The notes under the pieces were generated by a model that saw only the letters and a program-made list of their open reading frames with translations, was not told where the DNA came from and did no database searches. From Bifidobacterium dentium JCM 1195 = DSM 20436 (GTDB taxonomy: Bacteria > Actinomycetota > Actinomycetes > Actinomycetales > Bifidobacteriaceae), in assembly GCF_001042595.1 (NCBI RefSeq), contig NZ_AP012326.1, forward strand, positions 2,542,001 to 2,606,000: a DNA stretch of 64,000 bases, read 5' to 3'. Shown one piece after another: positions 38,389 through 47,435 of the stretch (its first letter is position 1; each line of letters begins with the position of its first letter). A program made the position numbers and the translations under genes.

Positions 38389-39758
38389 CCGGCGTCGTGT
38401 TCGCCATGCCGGCAATGACCGGCATCACCAACGCTTTGCCTGACATTCCCCGCGTATATACGGGAATTTGCGAGTGGCTGGCCTGCATGGTCTATATCGC
38501 CGTGCTATATCGTCGCGCATCACCTCGCCGTACGACAATCGCCGCCATGACAGGCTTGGTACTGCTGATTGCGGTGCAGTATTTCGACGGCCTGCTGCCG
38601 ATCTGGTTTTGGATCGTCGGCATGACGTTGGCGTTCGGATGCATGTATGCGACGATTCTGTTCGGCGCCGGCGCCGGCAAACGTGAAAGCCTGTATATCA
38701 CGGCCCGCGCCTTCGTGTTGGGAGAGCTGGTCGCGTCGTTGCATTGGCAGATCGTGACTTTTGCCGGCATGCGTGACAACACGTTGGATTTCGATTGGCG
38801 GTCGATCCTTTCGCTGACAGGCACTTATGCGATCTGCTTCGGATTGGCTTGGCTAGTGGAACGCGGTAATTTCAGTCAGACCGCACCGACATTGCCGACG
38901 ACTTCCGCCGCGATTGCGACGGTGGCCATCACCGTGGTCACGTTCGCCATGAGCAACCTGAGTTTCGTTTCGACGAACACCCCATTCTCCGGCTCCGTAG
39001 GCCAGGAGGTCTTCTATATCCGCACTTTGGTGGATTTCTGCGGTTTTGCGATTCTGTATGCGCAACAGGAGCAGGTACGGCGCATCGAGGCGAACACGGA
39101 GCTCGCATCGATCAACGCGCAGCTGGAAAGCCAGCATCAGGAGTATCTGCAGTCCAAGGAAAATATCGAATCGTTGGGCCGTCTTGCGCATGATCTGAAG
39201 CATCAGATCACGGCACTGCGCGCACAGGTCGATCCGGAGCATGCGGCCGTAGGATTCGAACAGTTGGAAAAATCGGTACAGCGATACAGTGCGCAGCAGC
39301 ATACCGGCAATCCCGTGCTGGACGTCATCCTGACCACGAAGGAGCGTACTTGCGCCGACCGCGGCATCACGTTCACCGCCGTCGCTGACGGCTCGCTGCT
39401 GAACAACATGTCGTCGATGGATATCGCATCACTGTTCGGCAATGCGCTCGACAATGCAATCGAAGCGACGTCGAAACTGCCGAACGCCGACCAACGTCTC
39501 ATCAAACTGGCGCTATATGCGCAGAATCAATTCACAGTGATACGTATCGAGAATTATTACGATTCCCGACTCAAGAAGGATGCGGACGGCAACCTGCGCA
39601 CCACGAAGCGAGACGACCGACACAGACATGGTTTCGGCGTGAAGTCGATCCGGCACATTGCACAGCAGTATGGCGGCGAGGTGACGATCCGCACCGAAGA
39701 CCACTGGTTCGTGTTGACCGTGCTCATTCCACGCCGCACCGGTCTCATGGCCATGTAA
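38385..39758 (+). CDS. GHKL sensor histidine kinase, AgrC-like, second system
   Basis: A 457-residue membrane kinase that begins with GTG and overlaps the regulator stop codon. Six or seven hydrophobic segments fill residues 30-225. A coiled coil (about 228-262) leads to the phospho-acceptor His269 in LAHDLKHQI and the N box LFGNALDNAIEAT. HGFGVKSIRHIAQQYGG forms the G box. As with the first system, the architecture is that of peptide-sensing AgrC kinases, yet no AgrB or AgrD partner is nearby. A small HTH protein gene follows about 175 bases downstream. Confidence 0.87.
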   Translation: MTGVVFAMPAMTGITNALPDIPRVYTGICEWLACMVYIAVLYRRASPRRTTIAAMTGLVLLIAVQYFDGLLPIWFWIVGMTLAFGCMYATILFGAGAGKRESLYITARAFVLGELVASLHWQIVTFAGMRDNTLDFDWRSILSLTGTYAICFGLAWLVERGNFSQTAPTLPTTSAAIATVAITVVTFAMSNLSFVSTNTPFSGSVGQEVFYIRTLVDFCGFAILYAQQEQVRRIEANTELASINAQLESQHQEYLQSKENIESLGRLAHDLKHQITALRAQVDPEHAAVGFEQLEKSVQRYSAQQHTGNPVLDVILTTKERTCADRGITFTAVADGSLLNNMSSMDIASLFGNALDNAIEATSKLPNADQRLIKLALYAQNQFTVIRIENYYDSRLKKDADGNLRTTKRDDRHRHGFGVKSIRHIAQQYGGEVTIRTEDHWFVLTVLIPRRTGLMAM

Positions 39759-39934
39759 CATCACGAGCATCCGGAATCCCGATACGGAACCTCGGGGGTC
39801 GACGCGCCGACGTCAGCACCCCTGCCGCGAAGGAACGGCGTAAAACCTCATGAAATAACGGGGGCCAAAGGTTCCGGTCCCGCTGACACGAAATGATGAA
39901 AGCCACTATCGTACCGATTGGGGGGGCTTAGTAT

Positions 39935-40342
39935 ATGGCACACCGCACGTTCACCGAACAGGAAATCGAATACCTCGAGGCGCTACCTGCGGTCGCGCAT
40001 GCCAGCGCATCACGAATCGTCTATTCACACGAGTTCCAGCTGTATTGCATGCACCGATACCTCCATGGCGAAAAACCTTCCGTAATCTTCGCCAGCGTCG
40101 GCCTGCCATCAAGGCTGATCGGCTATAAACGTATCGAACGTGCCATCAACCGCTGGAAACGAGATTCGAACCTGATGCGGGAAGCCAAGATGCGTCAGGA
40201 AACAACGGACTTCTCCGCCGACCTGCGCAACACAATGATTCAAGACAATTACGAGAAGATTCGTATGCTCAATGAACGTCTGACGCTTTTGGAGCGGCAA
40301 CTCGAAGCTTTGCAAGCGGTCCGGAAAGACGAGAAGCCGTAA
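39935..40342 (+). CDS. Small HTH-domain protein with C-terminal coiled coil
   Basis: A 135-residue protein. Residues 25-75 hold a helix-turn-helix-like region (FQLYCMHRYLHGEKPSVIF, then GLPSRLIGYKRIERAINRW), a type seen in firmicute and actinobacterial HTH proteins often found near Agr-like kinases. Residues 95-130 form a predicted coiled coil (EKIRMLNERLTLLERQLEAL). It may bind DNA or act with the kinase system upstream; no function is known. A G-run (GGGGGG) lies 8 bases before the ATG. Its last 74 bases overlap the end of the convergent ClC gene. Confidence 0.65.
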   Translation: MAHRTFTEQEIEYLEALPAVAHASASRIVYSHEFQLYCMHRYLHGEKPSVIFASVGLPSRLIGYKRIERAINRWKRDSNLMREAKMRQETTDFSADLRNTMIQDNYEKIRMLNERLTLLERQLEALQAVRKDEKP

Positions 40343-41657
40343 AGGCGCTGACGGCGACGGCGAAGCCTATCGGCACGAACAGGTTAATCGGGGCATCTGC
40401 AAGCTCCATCACCAGGCAGATGGCCATTAGCGGAGCCTGCTGCGAGGCCGCCAGCAATGCGCACGCGCCCAGTAGCGCATACATGCCGATTGAGTTCGTG
40501 TGGAATATCTGCATCCATAGAATGCCAAGCACCGCACCACCGGAAGCGCCCAATGCGATGCCCGGTTGCAGTACGCCGCCAGAGGCGCCGGAACGAATCG
40601 TCAGCAATGTGACGATCGCTTTGGCGCCAAAAGACAGTAGCAGAATCGGAATGACGGACAAATCGGCATTACTGGAGAAGCTCAACTGTGCCGTGGCGCG
40701 ACCGTTACCCATGACCTGCGGCACCCAAATCGCCACGATGGCAGTAAGCGTGCCAGCCAACGGCATCATCCATAGGATCCCGTTACCGGCTGGCTTGTTC
40801 TTCTCGGCCCACTGCGAGCCGCGACGGAACAATGCACCGGCCATACCGAGAATCAGGCCCGCAACGAGTGCGAACGCCATATAATCCGGCGTGAACAGGC
40901 CCTCGGCCTTGCCGAGTACGTAAAACGTGTGAGTGCCTTTGACGAGCGACGCCACCCATGAGGCGAGTGCGGAACAGGAAAAGGCAAGTGCGACCGTTTC
41001 CAACGTCACGTCGGCAAGCAGAATCTCCACCGCGAAGAACGTGCCGGCGAGCGGCGCGTTATAGACGCCGGCCAGACCGGCGGCCGCGGTAATGGCGACC
41101 AGCATGCGCGTGTCTTTCGCGTCAAGGCGTACCCAGCGGGCGAAACGCTGGCCGAACATGGCGCCAAGTTCACGTGGGGCGACCTCTCGACCGATCGACA
41201 TGCCTGTGCCGACGATGAAAATTTGCAGCAGCACGTGCACGACGGTCTGCCAGATCGGCATCTCATCGCCATTCACGGCTTTTTTGACGGATGGCACCTT
41301 TGTGCTGCGTGTGCGCAGCAGCCACCAGATGATGGCGGCGACGCTCGCGCCGACGATGACGGAAATCGCACGGCGCAATGGCGGCACGTTAAACGGACCG
41401 GATTCATGCGTGCTCTCCACATAGCCAAGCGCAAGACGCTCGATGCCGTACAGCATGAGCGTCAACAGACCGGCGGCCGCGCCGATGGCGACGCCGACGA
41501 AGATTACCGCCGCGACCAGTGCCGGGAGCCGGCCGAGTAGCGGTTGTTGCGATTGTCCGACTTTGTTGGATTGTTCCTGCGATTCCGTTGTTTCCGCTGC
41601 TTTCACGCCCGGCTTTTGCCGCTCGAGCTCATGTTCCTCATCGGATGCCTGCCGCAC
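40269..41657 (-). CDS. ClC-family chloride channel or transporter
   Basis: A 462-residue membrane protein with about ten helices. ClC filter motifs are recognisable: GTGMSIGREVAPREL (151-165) with the gating Glu158, a later SGASGGVLQPGIALGASGG corresponding to the GxFxP region, and an N-terminal soluble extension of about 40 residues rich in Gln, Glu and Lys. Bacterial ClCs exchange Cl- for H+ and help acid tolerance, or act as F- exporters. The start is GTG 41657, because GGAGG lies 6 bases upstream. The stop at 40269 falls inside the convergent HTH gene, a 74-base antisense overlap. Confidence 0.85.
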   Translation of the reverse strand: MRQASDEEHELERQKPGVKAAETTESQEQSNKVGQSQQPLLGRLPALVAAVIFVGVAIGAAAGLLTLMLYGIERLALGYVESTHESGPFNVPPLRRAISVIVGASVAAIIWWLLRTRSTKVPSVKKAVNGDEMPIWQTVVHVLLQIFIVGTGMSIGREVAPRELGAMFGQRFARWVRLDAKDTRMLVAITAAAGLAGVYNAPLAGTFFAVEILLADVTLETVALAFSCSALASWVASLVKGTHTFYVLGKAEGLFTPDYMAFALVAGLILGMAGALFRRGSQWAEKNKPAGNGILWMMPLAGTLTAIVAIWVPQVMGNGRATAQLSFSSNADLSVIPILLLSFGAKAIVTLLTIRSGASGGVLQPGIALGASGGAVLGILWMQIFHTNSIGMYALLGACALLAASQQAPLMAICLVMELADAPINLFVPIGFAVAVSAFTASRLSGPLAKLRVAAPKASDVH

Positions 41658-41745
41658 TTGTTTCCTCCGTTCGTCTCACTTCCGCAATCGTCGCACCGTC
41701 ATCCCATTCTCTGCAAATTCTGGATTCACGGGGCATGTGGATTAC

Positions 41746-43377
41746 TTATGCAGCCAATTCACTGAGCCTACGGGCGAAGGCAATTAGTTCAGTATCGCTT
41801 CCGGCGGGGCCGACTGCGCAAATACCACATGGAAGACCATCTTCCGTACGAATTGGAATGTTTACGGCAGGCAATCCCGTCAAACCTGCGATGCACGTAA
41901 GACGCATCGTCGCAGTTCTCTCATCTTCAATCGAAGTGCCACCAATCGCCGAATCAGTGATTTTCGGGGCAACACTGGAAGTTGAAGGAACCAATAAAAC
42001 GCTTTGCCCCAATATGGACCGCACATTAGTCTTCCAAAAGTCCATATGTTCGCGGGCGTTCCGGTAGTTTTCGGCCGTCAGCTCGCTGGCCGTTCTGAAG
42101 CGAGACTCAATATCAGCACCCAAAGTGTTCCAATGCCGTGCAAGCCAAGTACCATGATTCCGCCACGCCTCGTATCCTTGCACGATTTTGTAGGAAGAAA
42201 GCCAGTCTGACAGTCGGTCCGGCCCCTCTCCCTCGAAACGTGGCCCTAGGATGCCATCGAGACGAATTTGTTCTAGACTCACATCCGTTGCATTCCGGGC
42301 AGACTCTTCCAGCCGACTGATCCATGCATGCAAACCTGCCGATACATCGATGTTTGTGGATGACATCAACTCTTCAGACCAGATAACTTTCCCAGATAGT
42401 GCTGATTCCACACCAGATTCCTGTGTTATCAGGACCTTTGCGACCTTCTCCAGCAAATCAGGGGTTCTGGTCATCCATCCCACGGTATCGAATGACTGGG
42501 AGAGCGGAAGAACGCCTTCCATCGGAACCGAACCGCATGTGGTTCGAATCCCCCATAAGTGTTGATAAGAGGAAGGCACACGCACCGAACCTCCCGTATC
42601 GCTTCCCAAACCTATATCAACTTGGCCTAAAGCGGTGGCGGAAGCGGACCCCGATGAAGATCCTCCAGAAATCCGGCCCGGAGCCTGCGGATTCGGCGGA
42701 GTCCCATAATGGGCATTCGTACCGGCAAGGGAATAGGCAAACTCATCCGTCCTTGAAATGCCTAGCACATCAGCGCCCGCATCAAGCAGACGCTGAACAG
42801 GCCAGGAATTATGCTGTTGCGGAATCCCTTCCGCCAGAAAGGCCTCACTTCCAGCCCCTATGGCATATCCTTCCACACCATAGAGATCCTTCACCGCCAC
42901 ACTTAATCCTCGTAGGGGCAAATCCGTCGAAGATTCAGTGCGAGCCCCTTGCTTCAGAGGGCTACCGACTACTCGCCAGATTCGGGAATCCATGGCAGGA
43001 ACGGGGTAAGTAAGGTGAGCCGACACAATCTTCCATGAGCCGTCAATCAACTGCCACACCTGCGTTTGCGTTACAACACCGCCAGAATCTTTATCAAACG
43101 TGGCAACAACAGTCGCGGCACAGTTCGCAAGCATACGGTATGAACGGGAACGCAGAACCCGACTTGGTGCCGTTCCACGTTGCGCACGATATTCGGTAAT
43201 CTGCTGATGTCCATTCAGCAAACCTGCATTATCGGCACGAGTCACAGGCAATCCGGACGGATCGTCCGCGAATAATTCCGCAAGAATGTCCGTCGCATTA
43301 CGCATCAACGCATCCTCATATCGCTCCACCGCATCCATGAGTTCCCGAGGAACATCCCTCTGGCTGTGACATATCAT
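41746..43377 (-). CDS. Amidase with N-terminal AtzH-like domain
   Basis: A 543-residue fusion. Residues 10-127 match the AtzH-like (DUF3225, SnoaL-fold) domain, with NAGLLNGHQQI and QVWQLIDGSWKIVSAHLT. Residues 155-543 are an amidase-signature hydrolase with the full Ser-cisSer-Lys triad: Lys163 in VAVKDLYG, Ser240 in SGGSSSGSA and Ser264 in GSDTGGSVR. Such enzymes cleave amides or ureido compounds; AtzE- and allophanate-hydrolase-like proteins in cyanuric acid pathways are relatives. The start overlaps the ATPase stop (ATGA), so it is the last gene of the amide uptake operon. Substrate unknown. Confidence 0.82.
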   Translation of the reverse strand: MICHSQRDVPRELMDAVERYEDALMRNATDILAELFADDPSGLPVTRADNAGLLNGHQQITEYRAQRGTAPSRVLRSRSYRMLANCAATVVATFDKDSGGVVTQTQVWQLIDGSWKIVSAHLTYPVPAMDSRIWRVVGSPLKQGARTESSTDLPLRGLSVAVKDLYGVEGYAIGAGSEAFLAEGIPQQHNSWPVQRLLDAGADVLGISRTDEFAYSLAGTNAHYGTPPNPQAPGRISGGSSSGSASATALGQVDIGLGSDTGGSVRVPSSYQHLWGIRTTCGSVPMEGVLPLSQSFDTVGWMTRTPDLLEKVAKVLITQESGVESALSGKVIWSEELMSSTNIDVSAGLHAWISRLEESARNATDVSLEQIRLDGILGPRFEGEGPDRLSDWLSSYKIVQGYEAWRNHGTWLARHWNTLGADIESRFRTASELTAENYRNAREHMDFWKTNVRSILGQSVLLVPSTSSVAPKITDSAIGGTSIEDERTATMRLTCIAGLTGLPAVNIPIRTEDGLPCGICAVGPAGSDTELIAFARRLSELAA

Positions 43378-44177
43378 GCGTGCTCCAACTCCTTCTCCGT
43401 CTTACCGTGAATCAGCTCGGAAATCTCCCTACGATATCGGTTGAATGCAACGGATGTGTTATCTCTTGGATCTTCCAGTTCGATGCTCTCAATCTTCTTG
43501 ATGTTTCCAGCGACACCACTGGCAGCGCCATCGGCCATGACCACAACTCTATCGGCAAGATATACCGCTTCTTCGATGCTATGTGTCACAAATACCACCG
43601 TGATGCCTAACTCCTTCTGGATCTTCGATAGTTGGTTCTGCAATTGTTCACGGGTCAAAGCATCCAACGCGCCAAAAGGCTCATCCATCAACATCACGGC
43701 AGGAGTGTTCGCCAGTACTCGTGCAATCGCCACGCGCTGTTGCATACCACCGGACAGCTCCTTAGGAAATTTCTTGGCGAAAAGCTTGAGTCCGACCAGA
43801 TTAATGTACTTATCGACCAGCCTTTCCACTTCAGGGCGTGGATATCCCGCCTCCTTGGGGCCATAGGCGATATTCTCCTCGACTGTTAGCCAAGGGAAAA
43901 GACCATAATCCTGGAATACGACGCCTCGGTCAGGCCCTGGGCCGGTTACCGGTCGTGTTTCGACCTTAATCTCGCCCTCGGTTATGTTTTCAAAGCCCGC
44001 AATCATACGAAGCAGGGTGCTCTTACCGCAACCGGACGGCCCAACAATGGCGACGAATTCGCCGGAGCCGATATGCAGGTCGACATCTTTGACCGCATAG
44101 GTTCCGTTGCCATACTGTTTGCCGACCCCTTGGATGTCAATCATGCCGGCATGACGCTGAATGGTTCCAATGCGCAT
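43374..44177 (-). CDS. ABC transporter ATPase, nitrate/taurine (TauB/SsuB) type
   Basis: A 267-residue ATPase. Walker A GPSGCGKST (46-54), Q-loop VFQDYGLFPW (87-96), signature LSGGMQQRVAIARV (141-154) and Walker B VMLMDEPFGALD (161-172) are all intact. Residues after 220 form a short C-terminal tail without a regulatory domain, as in the NitT/TauT family. Partners are the permease and the lipoprotein encoded just upstream in the operon. AAGGAG lies 8 bases before the ATG at 44177; an internal ATG at 44144 is a weaker alternative. Substrate is likely a small nitrogen compound, judging from the two amidases in the operon. Confidence 0.86.
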   Translation of the reverse strand: MRIGTIQRHAGMIDIQGVGKQYGNGTYAVKDVDLHIGSGEFVAIVGPSGCGKSTLLRMIAGFENITEGEIKVETRPVTGPGPDRGVVFQDYGLFPWLTVEENIAYGPKEAGYPRPEVERLVDKYINLVGLKLFAKKFPKELSGGMQQRVAIARVLANTPAVMLMDEPFGALDALTREQLQNQLSKIQKELGITVVFVTHSIEEAVYLADRVVVMADGAASGVAGNIKKIESIELEDPRDNTSVAFNRYRREISELIHGKTEKELEHA

Positions 44178-44196
44178 TGTTCACTCTCCTTAACAG

Positions 44197-45024
44197 TCAC
44201 TTGGCAGTAGGTAGGATCGGGCGACCGTGCGCCACAAGTTTGACGATCCAGACGATGAGTCGATCGCTGAGAAAACCGAGGATGCCAATGATGAACATGC
44301 CGGCGACGATCAAGTCGGTCTTCGAAACGTTCTTGGCCTCCGTAATCATGGCACCCAGACCGACCGTGATACCCGTCATCTCGCCGACGACCAGCAGCGC
44401 CCAAGCCAAACCGACCGCGACTCGTAAGCCTCCGATAATGCCTGGCAAAGCGGCCGGAAACACCACTTTCCATAGCGCCTTTCCCTTTGACGTGCCGAGC
44501 ATTGCAGCCGCCTCCAGAAGACGTTCCGGAACCTGTTCCACAGCGGTGACGGTATTCAGGATGATGGGAAACAGAGCAGCAAGGAAAACGAGGAAAATTG
44601 TGGAACGATCTCCAATGCCGATCATGATGAGCGTCAACGGTACCCAAGCCGTGACCGGAATCGGACGAATCAGGTTGATAGTCGGCTCCAACATCGCCGA
44701 AGCGATTTTCGAGCGACCCATCAACACACCCAACGGAACACCGATGAGCGCAGCTAGGCCAAAGCCGCTAAACACACGTACCAAACTGGCATACGTATGC
44801 TTCCACAACATCGCAGAATACGGATCATCAAAATAACCGCCAAACGCTAAGTCAGCGATGCGCCTCATCACTGTCGTTGGGGAGGGAACCCGCGCCAAGC
44901 GGATGTCAAAAGGGAGCGTCCAGCCGTATTTCACACCTTGACTCCACAGAATCACGACGAGAACCGGAACGGGCAACGCAAGCAGTACTTTCGGGACAAT
45001 CTTTTTGACGCGGGGCATGATCAT
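44197..45024 (-). CDS. ABC transporter permease, TauC/SsuC type
   Basis: A 275-residue membrane protein with six hydrophobic segments. The cytoplasmic coupling loop (RLLEAAAMLGTSKGKALWKVVFPAA without the middle residues shown) has the EAA pattern of NitT/TauT permeases. It lies between the lipoprotein and ATPase genes with 20-30 base gaps. AAAGGA precedes two in-frame ATGs (45024 and 45018), and the second has the better spacing. It imports the substrate delivered by the lipoprotein across the cell membrane. Confidence 0.86.
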   Translation of the reverse strand: MIMPRVKKIVPKVLLALPVPVLVVILWSQGVKYGWTLPFDIRLARVPSPTTVMRRIADLAFGGYFDDPYSAMLWKHTYASLVRVFSGFGLAALIGVPLGVLMGRSKIASAMLEPTINLIRPIPVTAWVPLTLIMIGIGDRSTIFLVFLAALFPIILNTVTAVEQVPERLLEAAAMLGTSKGKALWKVVFPAALPGIIGGLRVAVGLAWALLVVGEMTGITVGLGAMITEAKNVSKTDLIVAGMFIIGILGFLSDRLIVWIVKLVAHGRPILPTAK

Positions 45025-45051
45025 CGATCCTTTCCGACGAATTGGCTGCTA

Positions 45052-46032
45052 TTACTTGACGAACTGGTCGTCGAGATACTTGGACGCATCTGGCGCAGCC
45101 TCGATGGAGCCAATCTCGACCATCTGATTGGCAAGCTCCTTGCACTGCTTTTGATAATCGGCACTGAGATCCCAGTGCAACCACATATTGTCAAGCGCCT
45201 TATCGAGGGCGTCAGAGTCAAAAGTGAACTGCTTCATCACTCCTGACTTCCAAGTGGCCTTATCCTTGGACAGCGACTCCGTGGCCTTCTTATGTGCTTC
45301 GATGGCGACCTTCACTAAATCGGGATTGCCATCAATCACCTCGCTGCTGGCCGCAAGCGCGATATTGACCTTGCCGATCTCAGTGTTATAGATGGAGTCG
45401 ATTTCACTCGCTCCGGCAAGTTTGGCAAGGGAGACACCCATTTCTGCGCCCGCGAAGGCGTCAACGTCACCTCTTTCCAAAGCTTCGGACATCTCGGAGT
45501 AGCCAATATTCACCATTTCGACATCAGAGTCAGGATCAAGTCCTTCGGATTTGAGGAGCAGACGCAAAGCCATTTCTTGGGAGGAATTTGGTACATATCC
45601 GATTTTCTTGTCTTTGAGCTGCTTTACGGAAGTGATATCACTTTGAGCCATGAGTCCAGAGCCTCCATCGGCGCCGCCAGCGATGACCTTAATGCCGCCA
45701 TCCTGTGCAGCCTGTGAGATGACGGTGGGGACGCCCATCAGGGCGAAGTCCACATCTCCGGAAAGAAGGGCATCTTTCTCGTCGTTAGAGTTGTCCATCG
45801 GCACAACTTGAACGTCATAGCCATCGGGAACGTACTTGGACCATTCGTACGCGGCGAACAGGTGTGGCTGGCGTTGGGTAGCTACGCGGATAGTTTTGGA
45901 GGATGAATCACCAGCTGCGGAATCGTGGCTTGGCTCTCCGGTGCTGCATCCTGACAGGCCAACGGCTCCGGTGACGGAAAGTGCCACTACAGCCATAATG
46001 GATGCGGCTTTTTTCAACATGTTCATATTCAT
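45052..46032 (-). CDS. ABC transporter substrate-binding lipoprotein, NitT/TauT type
   Basis: A 326-residue secreted binding protein. The signal peptide (about 5-28) ends in the lipobox LSGC, so the mature protein is lipid-anchored. The body (IRVATQRQPHLFAAYEW and alternating periplasmic-binding motifs such as VDFALMGVPTVI) matches the ABC-type nitrate/sulfonate/bicarbonate receptor family SsuA/TauA/NrtA. The first gene of the operon (formamidase-like) is just upstream. AGGAAAGGAAAG lies before the ATG. The ligand is probably an amide or related nitrogen compound; this is inference from context. Confidence 0.85.
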   Translation of the reverse strand: MNMNMLKKAASIMAVVALSVTGAVGLSGCSTGEPSHDSAAGDSSSKTIRVATQRQPHLFAAYEWSKYVPDGYDVQVVPMDNSNDEKDALLSGDVDFALMGVPTVISQAAQDGGIKVIAGGADGGSGLMAQSDITSVKQLKDKKIGYVPNSSQEMALRLLLKSEGLDPDSDVEMVNIGYSEMSEALERGDVDAFAGAEMGVSLAKLAGASEIDSIYNTEIGKVNIALAASSEVIDGNPDLVKVAIEAHKKATESLSKDKATWKSGVMKQFTFDSDALDKALDNMWLHWDLSADYQKQCKELANQMVEIGSIEAAPDASKYLDDQFVK

Positions 46033-46093
46033 TTTTCTTTCCTTTCCTCTCTTGTTGTCTCTTGTAGTGAAGGAAAAAATCTATTGAATTTCG

Positions 46094-47257
46094 TCATCTC
46101 ATCGTTTCTGTAACAAAATTTACGAAATCTTGAGCAGCGGATCCCTCAAAATGCGAGAGAAGAATCCGCGAATGCACCCCTCGCACTAGATCGACAGCTT
46201 GAGAGACGTCAAAGTCAGCTGCCGCAGACAGATACAGGTAAATGACCTTTGCGGGGAGATGGAATAGTGACGAAAGCAAGCTGACGGAGTAATCGACGCT
46301 ACGGCGTAGCGCCTCGTCGAGATCCTCATGCAAGCCAAGGGCCAAGAGTCTGCCATGCGCGTAGCCAAATGGTCCCTTCCGTTCGCCAAACAGCGCATCC
46401 GCTTGCTGTTGCGGAATGACGGAAAGGGTTAATGTCGCGCGAAGAGGTGCCTCTAGTGCAGTCAGAGACACTTCTCCGTCGCCTTGAGCGTAATGCGGGT
46501 CCCCCACGAAGAATTTCGCACCTTCAACCTGGATGGGTAGAAAGAGTACGCTACCTTCGGTCATGTCATTGACGTCAATATTTCCCCCGAAATCATATGG
46601 GGGAATTGAGCACAGATGTGCGTCCGTATCCGGAGCAACACCCATAATGCCGATGAAAGGATGCAAAGGGAAGCTTGGATAACTGCAGTTGTCCAACGCC
46701 TGGTCGTGGAAGTCCATGCCTTCAGGGACTAGTTGCCCGTATGCTTCGCCATGCACAGAGATTACTTTGCACAGTGTGCCGTAGTCACCTTCCAATGCGG
46801 TGTCTGTCATCACTCCACGGCCATGCCGGGTTGAGATGACTCCATACGGAGCGCGTCGTTCCAACTTTTCAACGGTAACCATGAGCAGGTCTCCGGGGCG
46901 AGCTCCGACAACTTCGATTGGTCCGGTGATTACGTGCGAACCATCCGTCATATTTCGTGTTTTGCATGCTGGGATAGCAACGGTATCGTCGAGCAATTCG
47001 CTACGATCAAGACCGTAGGCGCCGAAATAAGTGATTGGATCCGAGCCCTGATCCGGCATGATGCCTTCGTGGCTGACAGTATCTATCACGATGCTTTCAC
47101 CTGATTCTATGGTCAGCACCGGCCGGTCGGAACGAGAAGGGAGAACACCCCAAAACGTGTTCTGCACGGATGCGGGAACATAGCGGTCGGACAGCCTCGC
47201 TGCCTCATCGGGCCCTAGCCCTTGCAACAGCGGTCCGAAAGCCTTCGTATCCTTCAT
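46094..47257 (-). CDS. Acetamidase/formamidase-family hydrolase
   Basis: A 387-residue enzyme of the FmdA/AmdA family, which hydrolyses formamide, acetamide or other short amides to the acid and ammonia. Conserved stretches are GPIEVVGARPGDLLMVTVEKL (without a few residues), FPLHPFIGIMGVAPD and GGNIDVNDMTEGS, the family's metal-binding and active-site loops. No signal peptide is present, so it acts in the cytosol. It is the first gene of the amide operon and is divergent from the FadR-type regulator, with a FadR-type operator in the region between them. Confidence 0.85.
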   Translation of the reverse strand: MKDTKAFGPLLQGLGPDEAARLSDRYVPASVQNTFWGVLPSRSDRPVLTIESGESIVIDTVSHEGIMPDQGSDPITYFGAYGLDRSELLDDTVAIPACKTRNMTDGSHVITGPIEVVGARPGDLLMVTVEKLERRAPYGVISTRHGRGVMTDTALEGDYGTLCKVISVHGEAYGQLVPEGMDFHDQALDNCSYPSFPLHPFIGIMGVAPDTDAHLCSIPPYDFGGNIDVNDMTEGSVLFLPIQVEGAKFFVGDPHYAQGDGEVSLTALEAPLRATLTLSVIPQQQADALFGERKGPFGYAHGRLLALGLHEDLDEALRRSVDYSVSLLSSLFHLPAKVIYLYLSAAADFDVSQAVDLVRGVHSRILLSHFEGSAAQDFVNFVTETMR

Positions 47258-47272
47258 TCCCTACACCACCTT

Positions 47273-47285
47273 TTGGTATGACCAA
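47273..47285. promoter_or_regulatory. Candidate FadR-type operator, site A
   Basis: TTGGTATGACCAA fits the FadR-subfamily GntR pattern TNGTNNNACNA exactly (TGGTATGACCA). It lies 16 bases upstream of the acetamidase start, where a repressor would block the operon. Confidence 0.6.
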
Positions 47286-47405
47286 TTTCATATTGAGGTA
47301 AGAATAAACTGGCGATATGTCAGTTTCCCATATGGAAATAGTCGGTTACTCACTTGTAACAAAAGGGCAACACTGACCAGACCAATCCGCTATCTGCTGA
47401 GTAGA

Positions 47406-47418
47406 TTGGTATGTCCAT
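47406..47418. promoter_or_regulatory. Candidate FadR-type operator, site B
   Basis: TTGGTATGTCCAT shares the TTGGTATG half-site with site A but has a weaker second half. It is just upstream of the regulator start (47436), so it may serve autoregulation. Confidence 0.4.
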
Positions 47419-47435
47419 TGTGCCAAAATAGCAAT

